Assembly (NCBI GenBank): GCA_965218625.1
Contig: CBDCLG010000020.1
Location: 620,001-684,000 of the forward strand
DNA length: 64,000 nucleotides
Reading direction: 5' to 3'
Source of the DNA: Bin5 sp965218625
GTDB lineage: Bacteria > Chloroflexota > Anaerolineae > Caldilineales > Caldilineaceae
Positions 33,358 to 41,866 of the stretch are shown here, piece after piece. The position numbers were made by a program, and so were the translations under genes. A model generated the notes under the pieces. It saw nothing but the letters and a program-made list of their open reading frames with translations. It was not told the origin of the DNA and searched no databases. Position 1 is the first letter of the stretch, and every line of letters starts with the position of its first letter.

Positions 33358-34893
33358 ATGGAAGAGGAACGCCACTGCATCGACGCCCTGCTACTGGACG
33401 TTCAGCAGGAGGGCTACTCGCAAGCGGTCCTCCTGGGGATGGGAGGCTCCAGCTTGGCGCCGGAGGTGTTCGCGCACACGTTCGGCGGCGGCCCGGTGCG
33501 GTTGCGCGTATTGGACAGCACGCACCCTGCAGCCGTCGAGAGCATGGCCAACAGCCTGGACCTGGCGCGAACGCTCTTTATCGTCGCCACGAAGTCCGGC
33601 ACGACGGCAGAGACCCTTTCGCTCTTCAAATACTTCTACAACCGTGTCCAGGATGAATGCGGCGAGGCCGGGGCAGGTGCGCACTTTGCCGCCATTACCG
33701 ATGCCGGCAGCGCGCTGGCGACTTTGGGTAAGGCATGCAATTTCCGCGCGGTCTTCCTGAACGACCCCAACATCGGCGGCCGCTACTCGGCCCTTTCCCA
33801 CTTCGGGCTGACGCCGGCGGCGTTGGTGGGCGTAAGTCTGCGGCGGCTGCTGCGCCGCGCCCGCGAGGCCATGAACGAGTGCGGGCCGCATGTCACCGGC
33901 TCCGCCAATCCGGGCGCGCAGATCGGGGCCGTGATGGCGGAGATGGCGAAGGCGGGCCGGGACAAGCTGACGATTATCGCCGACCAGGAAGTTGCTTCGT
34001 TCGCGGACTGGCTTGAGCAGCTGCTCGCCGAGAGCACAGGCAAGGCCGGTACGGGTATCGTCCCGGTTGTAGGCGAGCCGGTCGCGGCGCCGGACGACTA
34101 CGGCGATGACCGCCTCTTCGTTCACCTTCAGTGGAGTGACGCCGGCGCGCAGGATGCGCCGGCGCAGGCATTGATCGATGCCGGCCATCCCTTGATCCGC
34201 GTGCGATTCCGCGACCGGTACGACTTGGGTAGCCAGTTCTTCCTGTGGGAGTTTGCCACAGCCATTGCCGGCGCGTGCTTGGGCATTCACCCGTTCGACC
34301 AGCCGGACGTGGAGTCGGCCAAACAACAGTCGCGGCTGATGATGACGGCCTACATGGAGCAGGGCAGCCTGCCCGAGCCCTCTCCCTCTCTGGAAGTTGA
34401 CGGAGTCCAAGTCTACCTTGACGCGCCGGACGCTTCGCCGCCGCCCACCCCTGCCGGCGCGCTGACGGCGTTCCTGCAGCGGGGCGGGGAGGGGGACTAC
34501 ATCAGCATCCAGGCCTACCTGCAGCCCTGCCCCGCAATCGAGAGACAGCTGCGGACAATTCAGAGCCGTTTGCGCAAACATACGGGGCTGGCAACGACGC
34601 TGGGGTTCGGCCCCCGTTTCCTTCACTCCACCGGCCAGCTGCACAAAGGGGACAGCGGCAACGGCCTTTTCATCCAGTTCACCGACAGGCCCGCCGCCGA
34701 TGCCGACATTCCCGACGAGCCCGGCTCGTCACAGACGTCGCTGCCATTCGGCGTCCTGATCCGGTCACAGTCCTTAGGCGACCGGCAAGCGCTTTTGGAC
34801 GCGGGACGCCGCGTGCTGCGAATCGATTTGGGCGAGGACGCACTGACGCATCTGGAACAACTCGTCGAGTCTTTAGAGCCGGCCCAGGCATAA
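33358..34893 (+). CDS. pgi: Glucose-6-phosphate isomerase (pgi part of a tal-pgi unit)
   Basis: The enzyme interconverts glucose-6-phosphate and fructose-6-phosphate. The 511-residue frame shows GMGGSSLAPEV, VATKSGTTAET, GRYSALSHFG and SQFFLWEFATAIAG with the active-site Glu. The first ATG at 33358 has no ribosome site and lies inside conserved sequence: in phase upstream, from about 33206, the bases encode KVEAALEEIDRDRIVARIW...NRLGWLDV, which matches the joining region of tal-pgi fusion proteins. So it is probably translated as the second half of a fusion through the T7 run at 33199, and ATG 33358 would give a truncated product. Confidence 0.85.
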   Translation: MEEERHCIDALLLDVQQEGYSQAVLLGMGGSSLAPEVFAHTFGGGPVRLRVLDSTHPAAVESMANSLDLARTLFIVATKSGTTAETLSLFKYFYNRVQDECGEAGAGAHFAAITDAGSALATLGKACNFRAVFLNDPNIGGRYSALSHFGLTPAALVGVSLRRLLRRAREAMNECGPHVTGSANPGAQIGAVMAEMAKAGRDKLTIIADQEVASFADWLEQLLAESTGKAGTGIVPVVGEPVAAPDDYGDDRLFVHLQWSDAGAQDAPAQALIDAGHPLIRVRFRDRYDLGSQFFLWEFATAIAGACLGIHPFDQPDVESAKQQSRLMMTAYMEQGSLPEPSPSLEVDGVQVYLDAPDASPPPTPAGALTAFLQRGGEGDYISIQAYLQPCPAIERQLRTIQSRLRKHTGLATTLGFGPRFLHSTGQLHKGDSGNGLFIQFTDRPAADADIPDEPGSSQTSLPFGVLIRSQSLGDRQALLDAGRRVLRIDLGEDALTHLEQLVESLEPAQA

Positions 34894-34905
34894 GAAGAGA
34901 CGAAA

Positions 34906-35595
34906 ATGCAGGATGTAGATCTTCTCAAACGGCAGGCGGCTGAAGCGGCGGTGACGCACGTTGAACCGGGCATGGTCGTGGGGCTGGGCGCGGGCAGCAC
35001 TGCGCTGAAGGCACTCGAATGTATCTCCGAACGGCTGGCGCAGGGCACGCTCACAGACATTCTCGGCGTGCCCTGTTCGGAGCAGGTGGCTGCTGACGCG
35101 CAGCGTCTGGGCATTCCGCTGACGACGCTTGAAAGTCATCCATGCATTGACCTGACGATCGACGGGGCCGACGAGGTGGACCCGCAGCTGCGTGTAATCA
35201 AAGGCGGGGGCGGTGCGCTTTTGCGCGAAAAGATCGTCGCCCAGGCCAGTGCGCGCGAAATCATCATCGTTGACGCGAGCAAGCTCTCTGCGCAGTTGGG
35301 CATGCAATGGGCCTTGCCTGTAGAGGTAATCCCCTTCGGCTTGCGCGCCCATGTGGATTTTATGGCGGGACTCGGCGCGACTGCGGAGGTGCGGACGGGC
35401 TCCGGCGGCTGCCTATTTCGTACCGACAACGGCAACCTGATCCTCGACTGCCGGCTCGAGCCGATCGACGACCCGGAGTCGGTCGCCGCCGCGCTGGAAC
35501 GCCGAGCCGGAATCGTTGAGCACGGCCTCTTTCTCGATCTGGTGACCGACCTGATCGTCGCCAGCCCCGCGGGCATCGAACATCGTACTCGATAA
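34906..35595 (+). CDS. rpiA: Ribose-5-phosphate isomerase A
   Basis: RpiA interconverts ribose-5-phosphate and ribulose-5-phosphate. The 229-residue protein has GLGAGSTALKAL (phosphate loop), DLTIDGADEVD with the active-site Asp residues, VIKGGGGALLREKIVA with the catalytic region, and VEVIPFG. It follows pgi by 12 bases with an AAGAAGAG-type ribosome site and completes the operon of sugar-phosphate enzymes. Confidence 0.95.
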   Translation: MQDVDLLKRQAAEAAVTHVEPGMVVGLGAGSTALKALECISERLAQGTLTDILGVPCSEQVAADAQRLGIPLTTLESHPCIDLTIDGADEVDPQLRVIKGGGGALLREKIVAQASAREIIIVDASKLSAQLGMQWALPVEVIPFGLRAHVDFMAGLGATAEVRTGSGGCLFRTDNGNLILDCRLEPIDDPESVAAALERRAGIVEHGLFLDLVTDLIVASPAGIEHRTR

Positions 35596-35728
35596 TCGAA
35601 TAGACGCGCGGCCGATCGCAGAAGCGATTGACCTAACCTGTTGCAGATGACACAGAGGCAGGCTGAGACTTCACGCGCCGGTTGGCCGTTGTGTGCCGAA
35701 ACCGACAAGGGGTTGAAACCGATCGCTA

Positions 35729-36703
35729 TCAGGGACCGGGGATAATCAGTTCGTCTCCGACTCGGAGCAGGTCGGCGTTGGAAATGTTGTTCGCCGCCAT
35801 GAGCGCTTCGACAGTCACACCAAACTGTTGCGCGATCGCGAGCAGGGAATCCCCTTCCTGTACTGTATAGGTCGTCTGGTTCAAAATGCTTACATCGGCG
35901 GCGGTCCGGCCGGGAATGATAAGCACCGTACCTATTTTCACAACATGGGGGTTGGTGATCGTGTTGCCATTAAATGCGAGCAGGTCGGTCAGCGTGACTC
36001 CGTACTGTTCCGCGATCTGGGCAAGAGTCTCGCCGGGCTGCACCTCGTGCGTGCCCGCCCGGCCCGACAGCCCGGGATCAACCGACCTGCCGCCAGCGCT
36101 CGGCTGCTCGGAGGCGCTCGCGCGGGGAACCAGAAGGACCTGCCCGACGCCGAGACTGTGCTGGTCGCGGAGGCCGTTGACGCTGACCAGCTGGTCAAGC
36201 GAGACGCCGAAATGGAGCGCGATCGACAGGAGCGTGTCCCCCTCCTGAACTGTATACTGGAACGGCTCCGGCGTGGCGGTGGGGATACCCCGAGGCGTTG
36301 TCACGCCAGGTATGTTGGGGACGCGCAGCACCTGGCCGACCTGCAGAGCATCGGTCGTCAACAGGTTCAGCGCCCGGATTCTCTGCGGATCGGTACCGAA
36401 CTTCTCTGCGATGGCGTTAATTGTATCCCCGGGCTGAACTTCGTAGGTAATCACCTTCGGCTCGGGTGTGTTTTCCGGTGTCGGCTCGGGCGTATCGGTC
36501 GAGGTCGGAAGGGGCGTGATTTGCGTAACAACCGGCTCTTGCGGCTGTTCGCTTACCGGGCTATCGACTTCCTCGGCAACGCGCTCGCGCGTGCACGCGG
36601 AAAACAGAAGAGTCGCCGACATAACCAGGATGACACCCGCAATCCACCGTGCATTTGTGGACTCCGCCACCTTTCCACTGTTTACGCGCGACTGCGTGCC
36701 CAT
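35729..36703 (-). CDS. Lipoprotein with four LysM domains
   Basis: The 324-residue protein starts at ATG 36703 (GGAG 8 bases before it) and has a lipoprotein signal ending LLFSAC (Cys37). A Thr/Pro linker (PTSTDTPEPTPENTPEPK) leads to four LysM domains, at about 85-130, 148-193, 218-263 and 278-322, each with the pattern Y-x-VQ-x-GDT...IA..FG........N.......L.VGQ.L.IP. LysM binds N-acetylglucosamine in peptidoglycan or chitin-like glycans. No catalytic domain is attached, so the protein probably holds the wall to the membrane or scavenges glycans. Its promoter overlaps a 14-base palindrome. Confidence 0.88.
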   Translation of the reverse strand: MGTQSRVNSGKVAESTNARWIAGVILVMSATLLFSACTRERVAEEVDSPVSEQPQEPVVTQITPLPTSTDTPEPTPENTPEPKVITYEVQPGDTINAIAEKFGTDPQRIRALNLLTTDALQVGQVLRVPNIPGVTTPRGIPTATPEPFQYTVQEGDTLLSIALHFGVSLDQLVSVNGLRDQHSLGVGQVLLVPRASASEQPSAGGRSVDPGLSGRAGTHEVQPGETLAQIAEQYGVTLTDLLAFNGNTITNPHVVKIGTVLIIPGRTAADVSILNQTTYTVQEGDSLLAIAQQFGVTVEALMAANNISNADLLRVGDELIIPGP

Positions 36704-36846
36704 CGATTTTCTCCACTTCTGCAAGCAATTGACGCAACGAACCGCCGACCGTTATTCAGAACTCCGGCCGAATCCGAGCACGACGCGGCAGGTAACAACA
36801 TGTAGGAACTGAAAATGCGCCACCTCGTGTGGACAGCCGGAAAGAC

Positions 36847-36875
36847 ATCATAGCATACCCGCAAAAGCCCCGCAA
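36847..36875 (-). promoter_or_regulatory. Promoter of the LysM lipoprotein gene
   Basis: On the minus strand TTGCGG is followed after 17 bases by TATGAT. The -35 element overlaps the palindrome at 36871-36884. Confidence 0.45.
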
Positions 36876-36884
36876 CCGGTTGCG
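36871..36884. promoter_or_regulatory. 14-base palindrome over the LysM promoter
   Basis: CGCAACCGGTTGCG is perfectly self-complementary and covers the -35 box, an ideal repressor position. The binding protein is not known. Confidence 0.4.
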
Positions 36885-37017
36885 CGCAAATCGGATGGAG
36901 GCCCGCATGTTTGTTCACATGAACAAGGAGGCGGCAACCGTCGCGTCGGCAGGCGGCGGGCGCACCCAAGCAAGGCGGTGCATAGCGGCCGGTGCAGTCA
37001 ATTCGGATGCGGCCGGT

Positions 37018-38172
37018 TCAAGGCAAGAAACGGGCCACGGAAAACGGCGCTAAGTCCCAGGCGAGCGGTTGCTCAAGTGCTTGTTCAACGACCAGTTTTG
37101 CGCTGAAAGGACCGAGCGTGAGGCCGGTAGGCCCGTGACCGGTGGCAAGGTAGATGCCGTTCACGCCGGGAACGGCGCCCAGCAGCGGCAAATGATCGGA
37201 TGTATAGGGGCGCAGACCGACGCGAATTTCATCGATGGCGGCGTCGTTCAGGCCAGGCGCCAAGCGCAGAGCTTCATATAACACTTCGCGGACTCCGTTT
37301 ACCGTCGCGTGGGCCGCGTAGCCGCTGCCGGTTTCGCGCGTCGCGCCGACGGCGATGCGTCCGCCGGGCCATGGCACCTGATAATGATCGCTGAAACCCA
37401 TGACGATTGACCAGGCGCCGGTATCCTGGTCGGGAAGTTGCAGATGGATAATCTGCCCACGTTGCGGTGAAACCGGAACATGCACATCCAGCTGGGCGCC
37501 GAAATCGGTTGACCAGGCGCCGCCGGCGATGAGTACGGCGCCGGCCGTGAACTCGTCCCCGCAGACCGAGCGTACGCCGTGTACCCGGCCATCATCAAAA
37601 AGCAACGTAGACAGATCGAGCTCGCTGGTCTCCACCCCGCGTGCGCGCAGCCCGCGTTCGAGAACCGCGGTCATTAAGCGGCCGTCGACCCGCCGGGCGG
37701 CCGGCTGGAGCAGCACAGCGGACGCGTCGGCCAGCAGAGGGTAGTAGACGTCGCGCGCCTCGCTGGGCGAGATCCTTTGCACAGATTCTGCTGGCGACGG
37801 CTGACGCTCCTCTTGGCGGGCGTAGACCGTTCGCTCCATCTCTGCCAGCGCATCCGCTTCGACGTCATCGAGAGCCACGACCATTTTCGGGCAATGGCCA
37901 TAGGCGCGGGAAAGCTCCTCGCCGGGCACACCGTCGGCCGCGAGATCCTCGATCAACACGGAGTAGTAGCCAACCGCGTCCAAAGCGAAATCGTACCAGA
38001 GACGACCATCACGGGTGCTGCTTTCAGGCGCGAGGATGCCCGCGCCCGCATCCGTCGCCCGGCCGGCATCGCGCCTATCGCACAGTAGCGTACGCGCGCC
38101 CAGCTGACCCGCGCGATAGGCCGCGGCCGCGCCGACAATGCCACCGCCGACTATAATGAGATCGAAGTCCAT
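37018..38172 (-). CDS. FAD-dependent oxidoreductase (glycine/D-amino-acid oxidase type)
   Basis: The 384-residue flavoenzyme starts with DLIIVGGGIVGAAAAYRAGQLGA, the dinucleotide-binding GxGxxG, followed by the LCDRRDAGRATDAGAG region and, near the C-terminus, the second FAD motif GIYLATGHGPTGLTLGP. These match the DAO family that includes glycine oxidase (ThiO), sarcosine oxidase and D-amino-acid dehydrogenases. There are no thiamine genes near, so a ThiO role is not supported. It lies downstream of the sugar dehydrogenase gene on the same strand (25-base gap). The product is a cytosolic amine or amino-acid oxidase of unknown substrate. Confidence 0.85.
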   Translation of the reverse strand: MDFDLIIVGGGIVGAAAAYRAGQLGARTLLCDRRDAGRATDAGAGILAPESSTRDGRLWYDFALDAVGYYSVLIEDLAADGVPGEELSRAYGHCPKMVVALDDVEADALAEMERTVYARQEERQPSPAESVQRISPSEARDVYYPLLADASAVLLQPAARRVDGRLMTAVLERGLRARGVETSELDLSTLLFDDGRVHGVRSVCGDEFTAGAVLIAGGAWSTDFGAQLDVHVPVSPQRGQIIHLQLPDQDTGAWSIVMGFSDHYQVPWPGGRIAVGATRETGSGYAAHATVNGVREVLYEALRLAPGLNDAAIDEIRVGLRPYTSDHLPLLGAVPGVNGIYLATGHGPTGLTLGPFSAKLVVEQALEQPLAWDLAPFSVARFLP

Positions 38173-38197
38173 TACAGACCCTTATGGTAGTGACGCC

Positions 38198-39538
38198 CTA
38201 TTGGGTCGCCGTCCGCTCACGAATTCGCAGAATCGCGCCGTTGCCATGATCGACGACATAGAGATTTCCTGACTCATCCTCGCCAAAACTACTGACGTTG
38301 TGGGAGGTGTCCAACAACATCCTGGCTTCCCAATGACCTCCGTCCCGCCGCAGACCCCAGATTCGCCCGCTCACGTAGTCGGCAAAAAAGTAGATGCCCT
38401 GCAGCGAGGGATGGTCCTCTCCCCGGTAGACGAAGCCTCCTGTAATCGATTGTCCGCTCTCCCGGCCGTAGATCGCCACAGGCAAAATCAGATCAATTGT
38501 GGAACAGCCGACGGCGGGATTGAAGCAGTGGAGACCCTCGGTGATACGCCAGCCGTAGTTTTCGCCGCCGCGGCTGTCGGCCGGCTGAAAGCTCACCTCT
38601 TCCCACGCGTTCTGGCCTACATCGGCGATGTAGAGATCGCCGGTCTCGCGGTCAAAGGAATAGCGCCAGGGATTGCGCAGGCCATAAGCCCAGATATCGT
38701 CGAGAAATTCGTCATTGCCGACAAAGGGATTATCGGCAGGAATCACATAACGGGCGTCTGTTGGCGAAGTTACGTCGATGCGCAGCATTTTGCCAAGCAG
38801 CGTCTGGCCCTTTTGCCCGTTGTCCTGGGGGTCGCCGCCACTGCCCCCGTCCCCGGTCCCGATCCACAGGTAGCCATCGGGCCCGAAAACGACCTGGCCG
38901 CCGTTGTGATTACCCCATGGCTGGTGGAACTCAAGAATGATCTCTTCCGAACTTGGATCGGCTAAGTGGTTGTCGTCACGAAGGCGGAAGCGGGAGACGC
39001 GGGTATGCAGACTGCCTGGCAAAGTGGTCGTATAGTTGACATAGAAGATGCGGCTGCCGGCGAAGTCAGGCGGGAATGCAATGCCCAGCAGCCCTTTTTC
39101 TCCGCAGCAGTCGACGCGGTCGCGAATGTCGAGAAAGGGCGTTTCGCCCTTGACCCCTTCGTTGAACAGCTGTACCAGACCCGCCTGCTCGACCACATAG
39201 AGCCGACCGGAGCCGTCTCCGGCGTCGGCGAAGTCCACAGGATTTTTGAGCCCGGAAAGCGTCTCGACCAGAACAATCTCCGGCCAGACCGGCGCTTCGA
39301 TGGGTACAGGCGTGTCAGTTGGCGGAGGAGGTTCGGTGGCTGGGCTAGTCATGGTCGCGGTGGCCGCCTGCGTTTGGACAGTCGCGACTACCGGTTCCTC
39401 CGATTGGGGCGCCGGCGTGCTCTCCCGCGAACACGCGGCAACGACCACCAGTCCGACAACCGCACCGATTATCCAAAGCCGCCCGAGCGTCCTGAGTGGC
39501 TCGCTGTTCAAGAAGAGGATTCTTAACCGTTCTTGCAT
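38198..39538 (-). CDS. PQQ-dependent sugar dehydrogenase-like lipoprotein
   Basis: The 446-residue protein starts at ATG 39538 and has a lipoprotein signal ending VVVAAC (Cys36), then a Thr/Pro-rich linker. The rest is a six-bladed propeller of the soluble glucose/aldose dehydrogenase type: GSGRLYVVEQAG, GLLGIAFPPDF, HNGGQVVFGPDGYLWIGTGDGGSGGDPQDNGQ, GLRNPWRYSFD and SITGGFVYRG. Such proteins oxidise aldoses outside the membrane with PQQ. No PQQ synthesis genes are in the window, and a non-enzymatic homologue is possible. A longer start exists upstream but lies within the moxR gene. Confidence 0.86.
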   Translation of the reverse strand: MQERLRILFLNSEPLRTLGRLWIIGAVVGLVVVAACSRESTPAPQSEEPVVATVQTQAATATMTSPATEPPPPTDTPVPIEAPVWPEIVLVETLSGLKNPVDFADAGDGSGRLYVVEQAGLVQLFNEGVKGETPFLDIRDRVDCCGEKGLLGIAFPPDFAGSRIFYVNYTTTLPGSLHTRVSRFRLRDDNHLADPSSEEIILEFHQPWGNHNGGQVVFGPDGYLWIGTGDGGSGGDPQDNGQKGQTLLGKMLRIDVTSPTDARYVIPADNPFVGNDEFLDDIWAYGLRNPWRYSFDRETGDLYIADVGQNAWEEVSFQPADSRGGENYGWRITEGLHCFNPAVGCSTIDLILPVAIYGRESGQSITGGFVYRGEDHPSLQGIYFFADYVSGRIWGLRRDGGHWEARMLLDTSHNVSSFGEDESGNLYVVDHGNGAILRIRERTATQ

Positions 39539-39593
39539 TTCTGATTTCCCGCGCAGTTTTTGGGCTGAGGCGCGTCCAGCTTCTGTCCAATCT

Positions 39594-40541
39594 CTAACGC
39601 GGCACATCGACACCGGCGACGATTCGGCGAACTGCCCCGTCCGCGTCAATACCTTCAATTTCCGCTTCGGGTCGCAGCAGCACGCGATGGCGAAGCACGG
39701 GCGCGGCCAGAGCCTTTACATCGTCAGGTACGACGTACGCCCGGCCCTGCAATGCCGCGTAGCTCTTGGATGATTGTAACAGAGCGATGCTTGCGCGGGG
39801 ACTCCCGCCCAGCAGCAGATCCGGGCTGCGGCGCGTGGCGCTCACGAGAGTACTAATGTATCTGAATACGCCAGGCTCAACCGTCACGCGCCGGATTTCG
39901 TCGCGGACATCCGCCAATTCGGCTTGCAAAATCACCGGCCTGATGTCGACTGCATCCAATTTATGCGCGTCGAATCCCTCGTGATAGCGCTGCAACACCT
40001 CTTGTTCTGACTCGTCGGACGGATAGTCGACCAGCACTTTGAAGAGGAAGCGGTCGACCTGGGCTTCCGGAAGCGGATAGGTGCCCTCGTATTCGACCGG
40101 ATTCTGAGTCGCCAGCACCATGAACGGCTCATCGAGAGGATAGGCCACGCCGTCAATGGTGGCCTGGCGCTCCTCCATTGCTTCCAGAAGCGCCGATTGG
40201 GTCTTGGCAGGCGCGCGGTTGATTTCGTCAGCCAGCAGAATCTGGGTGAAGATTGGGCCTTTGCGCAGATGAAAGCGACCGTTGTCCAGATCAAAGACTT
40301 GCGTGCCGACGATGTCTGACGGCATAAGGTCGGCGGTGAACTGGATACGTCCGAACACGGCGTCGGTCAGCCGGGCGAGTGTCTTGGCCATCAATGTTTT
40401 GGCCGTGCCGGGTACTCCTTCGAGCAGGACGTGGCCACCGCTGAGAAATGCGATTACGATCTGCTCGAATACGTCATCCTGGCCGACGATAACTTTGGCG
40501 GCCTGCACGCGGATGGAAGAATAGAGTTGAGAAACATTCAT
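39594..40541 (-). CDS. MoxR family AAA+ ATPase
   Basis: The 315-residue protein is a MoxR ATPase: Walker A GVPGTAKT, Walker B LLADEINRAPAKTQSALLEAMEE, ATQNPVEYEGTYPLPEAQVDRF and sensor motifs. MoxR proteins act as chaperones that help von Willebrand-factor A partners to assemble or insert metals. ATG 40541 is preferred over a TTG three codons upstream. The gene follows the DUF4350 gene by 60 bases, as in many bacteria, but the usual DUF58 (vWA-like) partner and a transglutaminase-like gene are not beside it. Confidence 0.92.
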   Translation of the reverse strand: MNVSQLYSSIRVQAAKVIVGQDDVFEQIVIAFLSGGHVLLEGVPGTAKTLMAKTLARLTDAVFGRIQFTADLMPSDIVGTQVFDLDNGRFHLRKGPIFTQILLADEINRAPAKTQSALLEAMEERQATIDGVAYPLDEPFMVLATQNPVEYEGTYPLPEAQVDRFLFKVLVDYPSDESEQEVLQRYHEGFDAHKLDAVDIRPVILQAELADVRDEIRRVTVEPGVFRYISTLVSATRRSPDLLLGGSPRASIALLQSSKSYAALQGRAYVVPDDVKALAAPVLRHRVLLRPEAEIEGIDADGAVRRIVAGVDVPR

Positions 40542-40601
40542 GGATTCCAAACCTGTAAACGGGTGGAGCGGCCTGTGCGCCCGTCGCGGCCGGTCAGCGG
40601 G

Positions 40602-41834
40602 CTATGCCGGAATGTTGTCAACAGAGGCGGCTCTGAAGTCATCGACCTGCCGCGCGAGTTGCAGCAGCCGTTCCTCACTCGGGACCGTTGCCAACTCATC
40701 CAGGATCGCTGCGGCCTGCACGATTGTTAAGTTGGGGCTGGCCCCAGCAGCAGAATGGCCGCGGATGGGAACACTGTGGTGGGGGAACCTGGACAATGTC
40801 GGATCGAGCGAGCGCAGCTGGCGCAAGAACTCGTCATCGGGCAAACTCGGGCGGAGCCGCCAAGGCCTTCCCAAAGCCTGCTTTAAGCGGAAGCGTTGAT
40901 GGCGCGCGATATGGTCGCGGACGCGGGCTCTACGTTGCAGGCCGGCCATCGCAACAACGAACTCGGCAGCCTCCCGCCGCCGCCCCTGACCCGGCGCCTC
41001 CAGCGGCGGGCCAAGGCGCCGGCCGGACAGGAGAAGCCAGCCCCCGCAGAGCAGCAGCAGGAATACGGCAGCCCACCCAGCCGGCGTAAGATAGACCCAG
41101 TCCCTGAACGTCTTGACAGGCGGGAGTTCGCCAGGCAGGAGCGGGCCGAACAGATGATAGGTGTCGATGACGACCGTGCCACCGGCGGGAACGGTGCGCA
41201 GAAAGGCCGGAAGCAGTTGGGCCTGGGCGCTGCTTTCGGCAAGCCGGCCGTTAGTAAACGCGAACGGCTCGCCAGCGAGCCAGACCCAGCCTGCGCCGTA
41301 CTTGAGTACGGCAAGCCTCGTCCCATTTCCACTTTTGAGGACGGCAATTATGTGCGGCGCCCTGGTCGCGTCAAAGCCATGCCCGCCCCGATCAAAGGTC
41401 TCGTCAGCTTCCGGCAGCAAGGGCTGACTCTGCTCCACTTCAATCGCGGCGGGATCGTTCCATGACCTGTAGTTGAATACTCGCCGCAGCTCCCGGTCCG
41501 CGTGGCCGACGATAACCGCGGTGCCGCCATCCTCGACCCATTCGAAGAGTCGGTCCGCCTCTCCCGGGGTGAACTGCTCTGCGCCGGGGTAAATGAGCAA
41601 CATGTGCTGGCGGGCCGAGGGCGCAAATCGCGTCTGGCCGTTCGTCGTAACCCGATAACCCATCTCCTGCAGCCACTCTCGCAGCATCAGCAGGCCGTTG
41701 GGGCTGCGGCTGTCCGGATCGAACGGCTGCTCGACGGGGCTGTCGCCCCAGACAAGGACCGCTACCAGCAGGAGGAGGAACAACCCGACCAGCAGATGCG
41801 TATGCCAATTTCGTTGCGATGCTATCGCGATCAT
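40602..41834 (-). CDS. DUF4350 domain membrane protein
   Basis: The 410-residue protein has one N-terminal membrane segment (about 12-30) and a second near residue 245-265. Between them is the DUF4350 domain (GLLMLREWLQEMGYRV, FTPGEADRLFEWVEDGGTAVIVG), a GATase-like fold that faces outward. The family occurs beside moxR and DUF58 genes in predicted envelope-linked ATPase loci. The cytoplasmic C-terminal part (residues 270-410) is helical. The function is unknown; the pairing with moxR suggests it helps or is remodelled by that ATPase. Confidence 0.82.
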   Translation of the reverse strand: MIAIASQRNWHTHLLVGLFLLLLVAVLVWGDSPVEQPFDPDSRSPNGLLMLREWLQEMGYRVTTNGQTRFAPSARQHMLLIYPGAEQFTPGEADRLFEWVEDGGTAVIVGHADRELRRVFNYRSWNDPAAIEVEQSQPLLPEADETFDRGGHGFDATRAPHIIAVLKSGNGTRLAVLKYGAGWVWLAGEPFAFTNGRLAESSAQAQLLPAFLRTVPAGGTVVIDTYHLFGPLLPGELPPVKTFRDWVYLTPAGWAAVFLLLLCGGWLLLSGRRLGPPLEAPGQGRRREAAEFVVAMAGLQRRARVRDHIARHQRFRLKQALGRPWRLRPSLPDDEFLRQLRSLDPTLSRFPHHSVPIRGHSAAGASPNLTIVQAAAILDELATVPSEERLLQLARQVDDFRAASVDNIPA

Positions 41835-41866
41835 TGGCGCTGAAACATGACGAGGCTGCCCACCGG

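Larger units (their letters stand above)
36704..37017. other. Intergenic region upstream of the LysM gene
   Basis: These 314 bases hold the LysM promoter (36847-36875) with its palindrome, leaving a leader of about 135 bases. No gene is seen. Confidence 0.45.

Noticed and set aside
33391..34644. A 417-codon minus-strand frame opposite pgi
   Set aside because: Shadow of a conserved enzyme.
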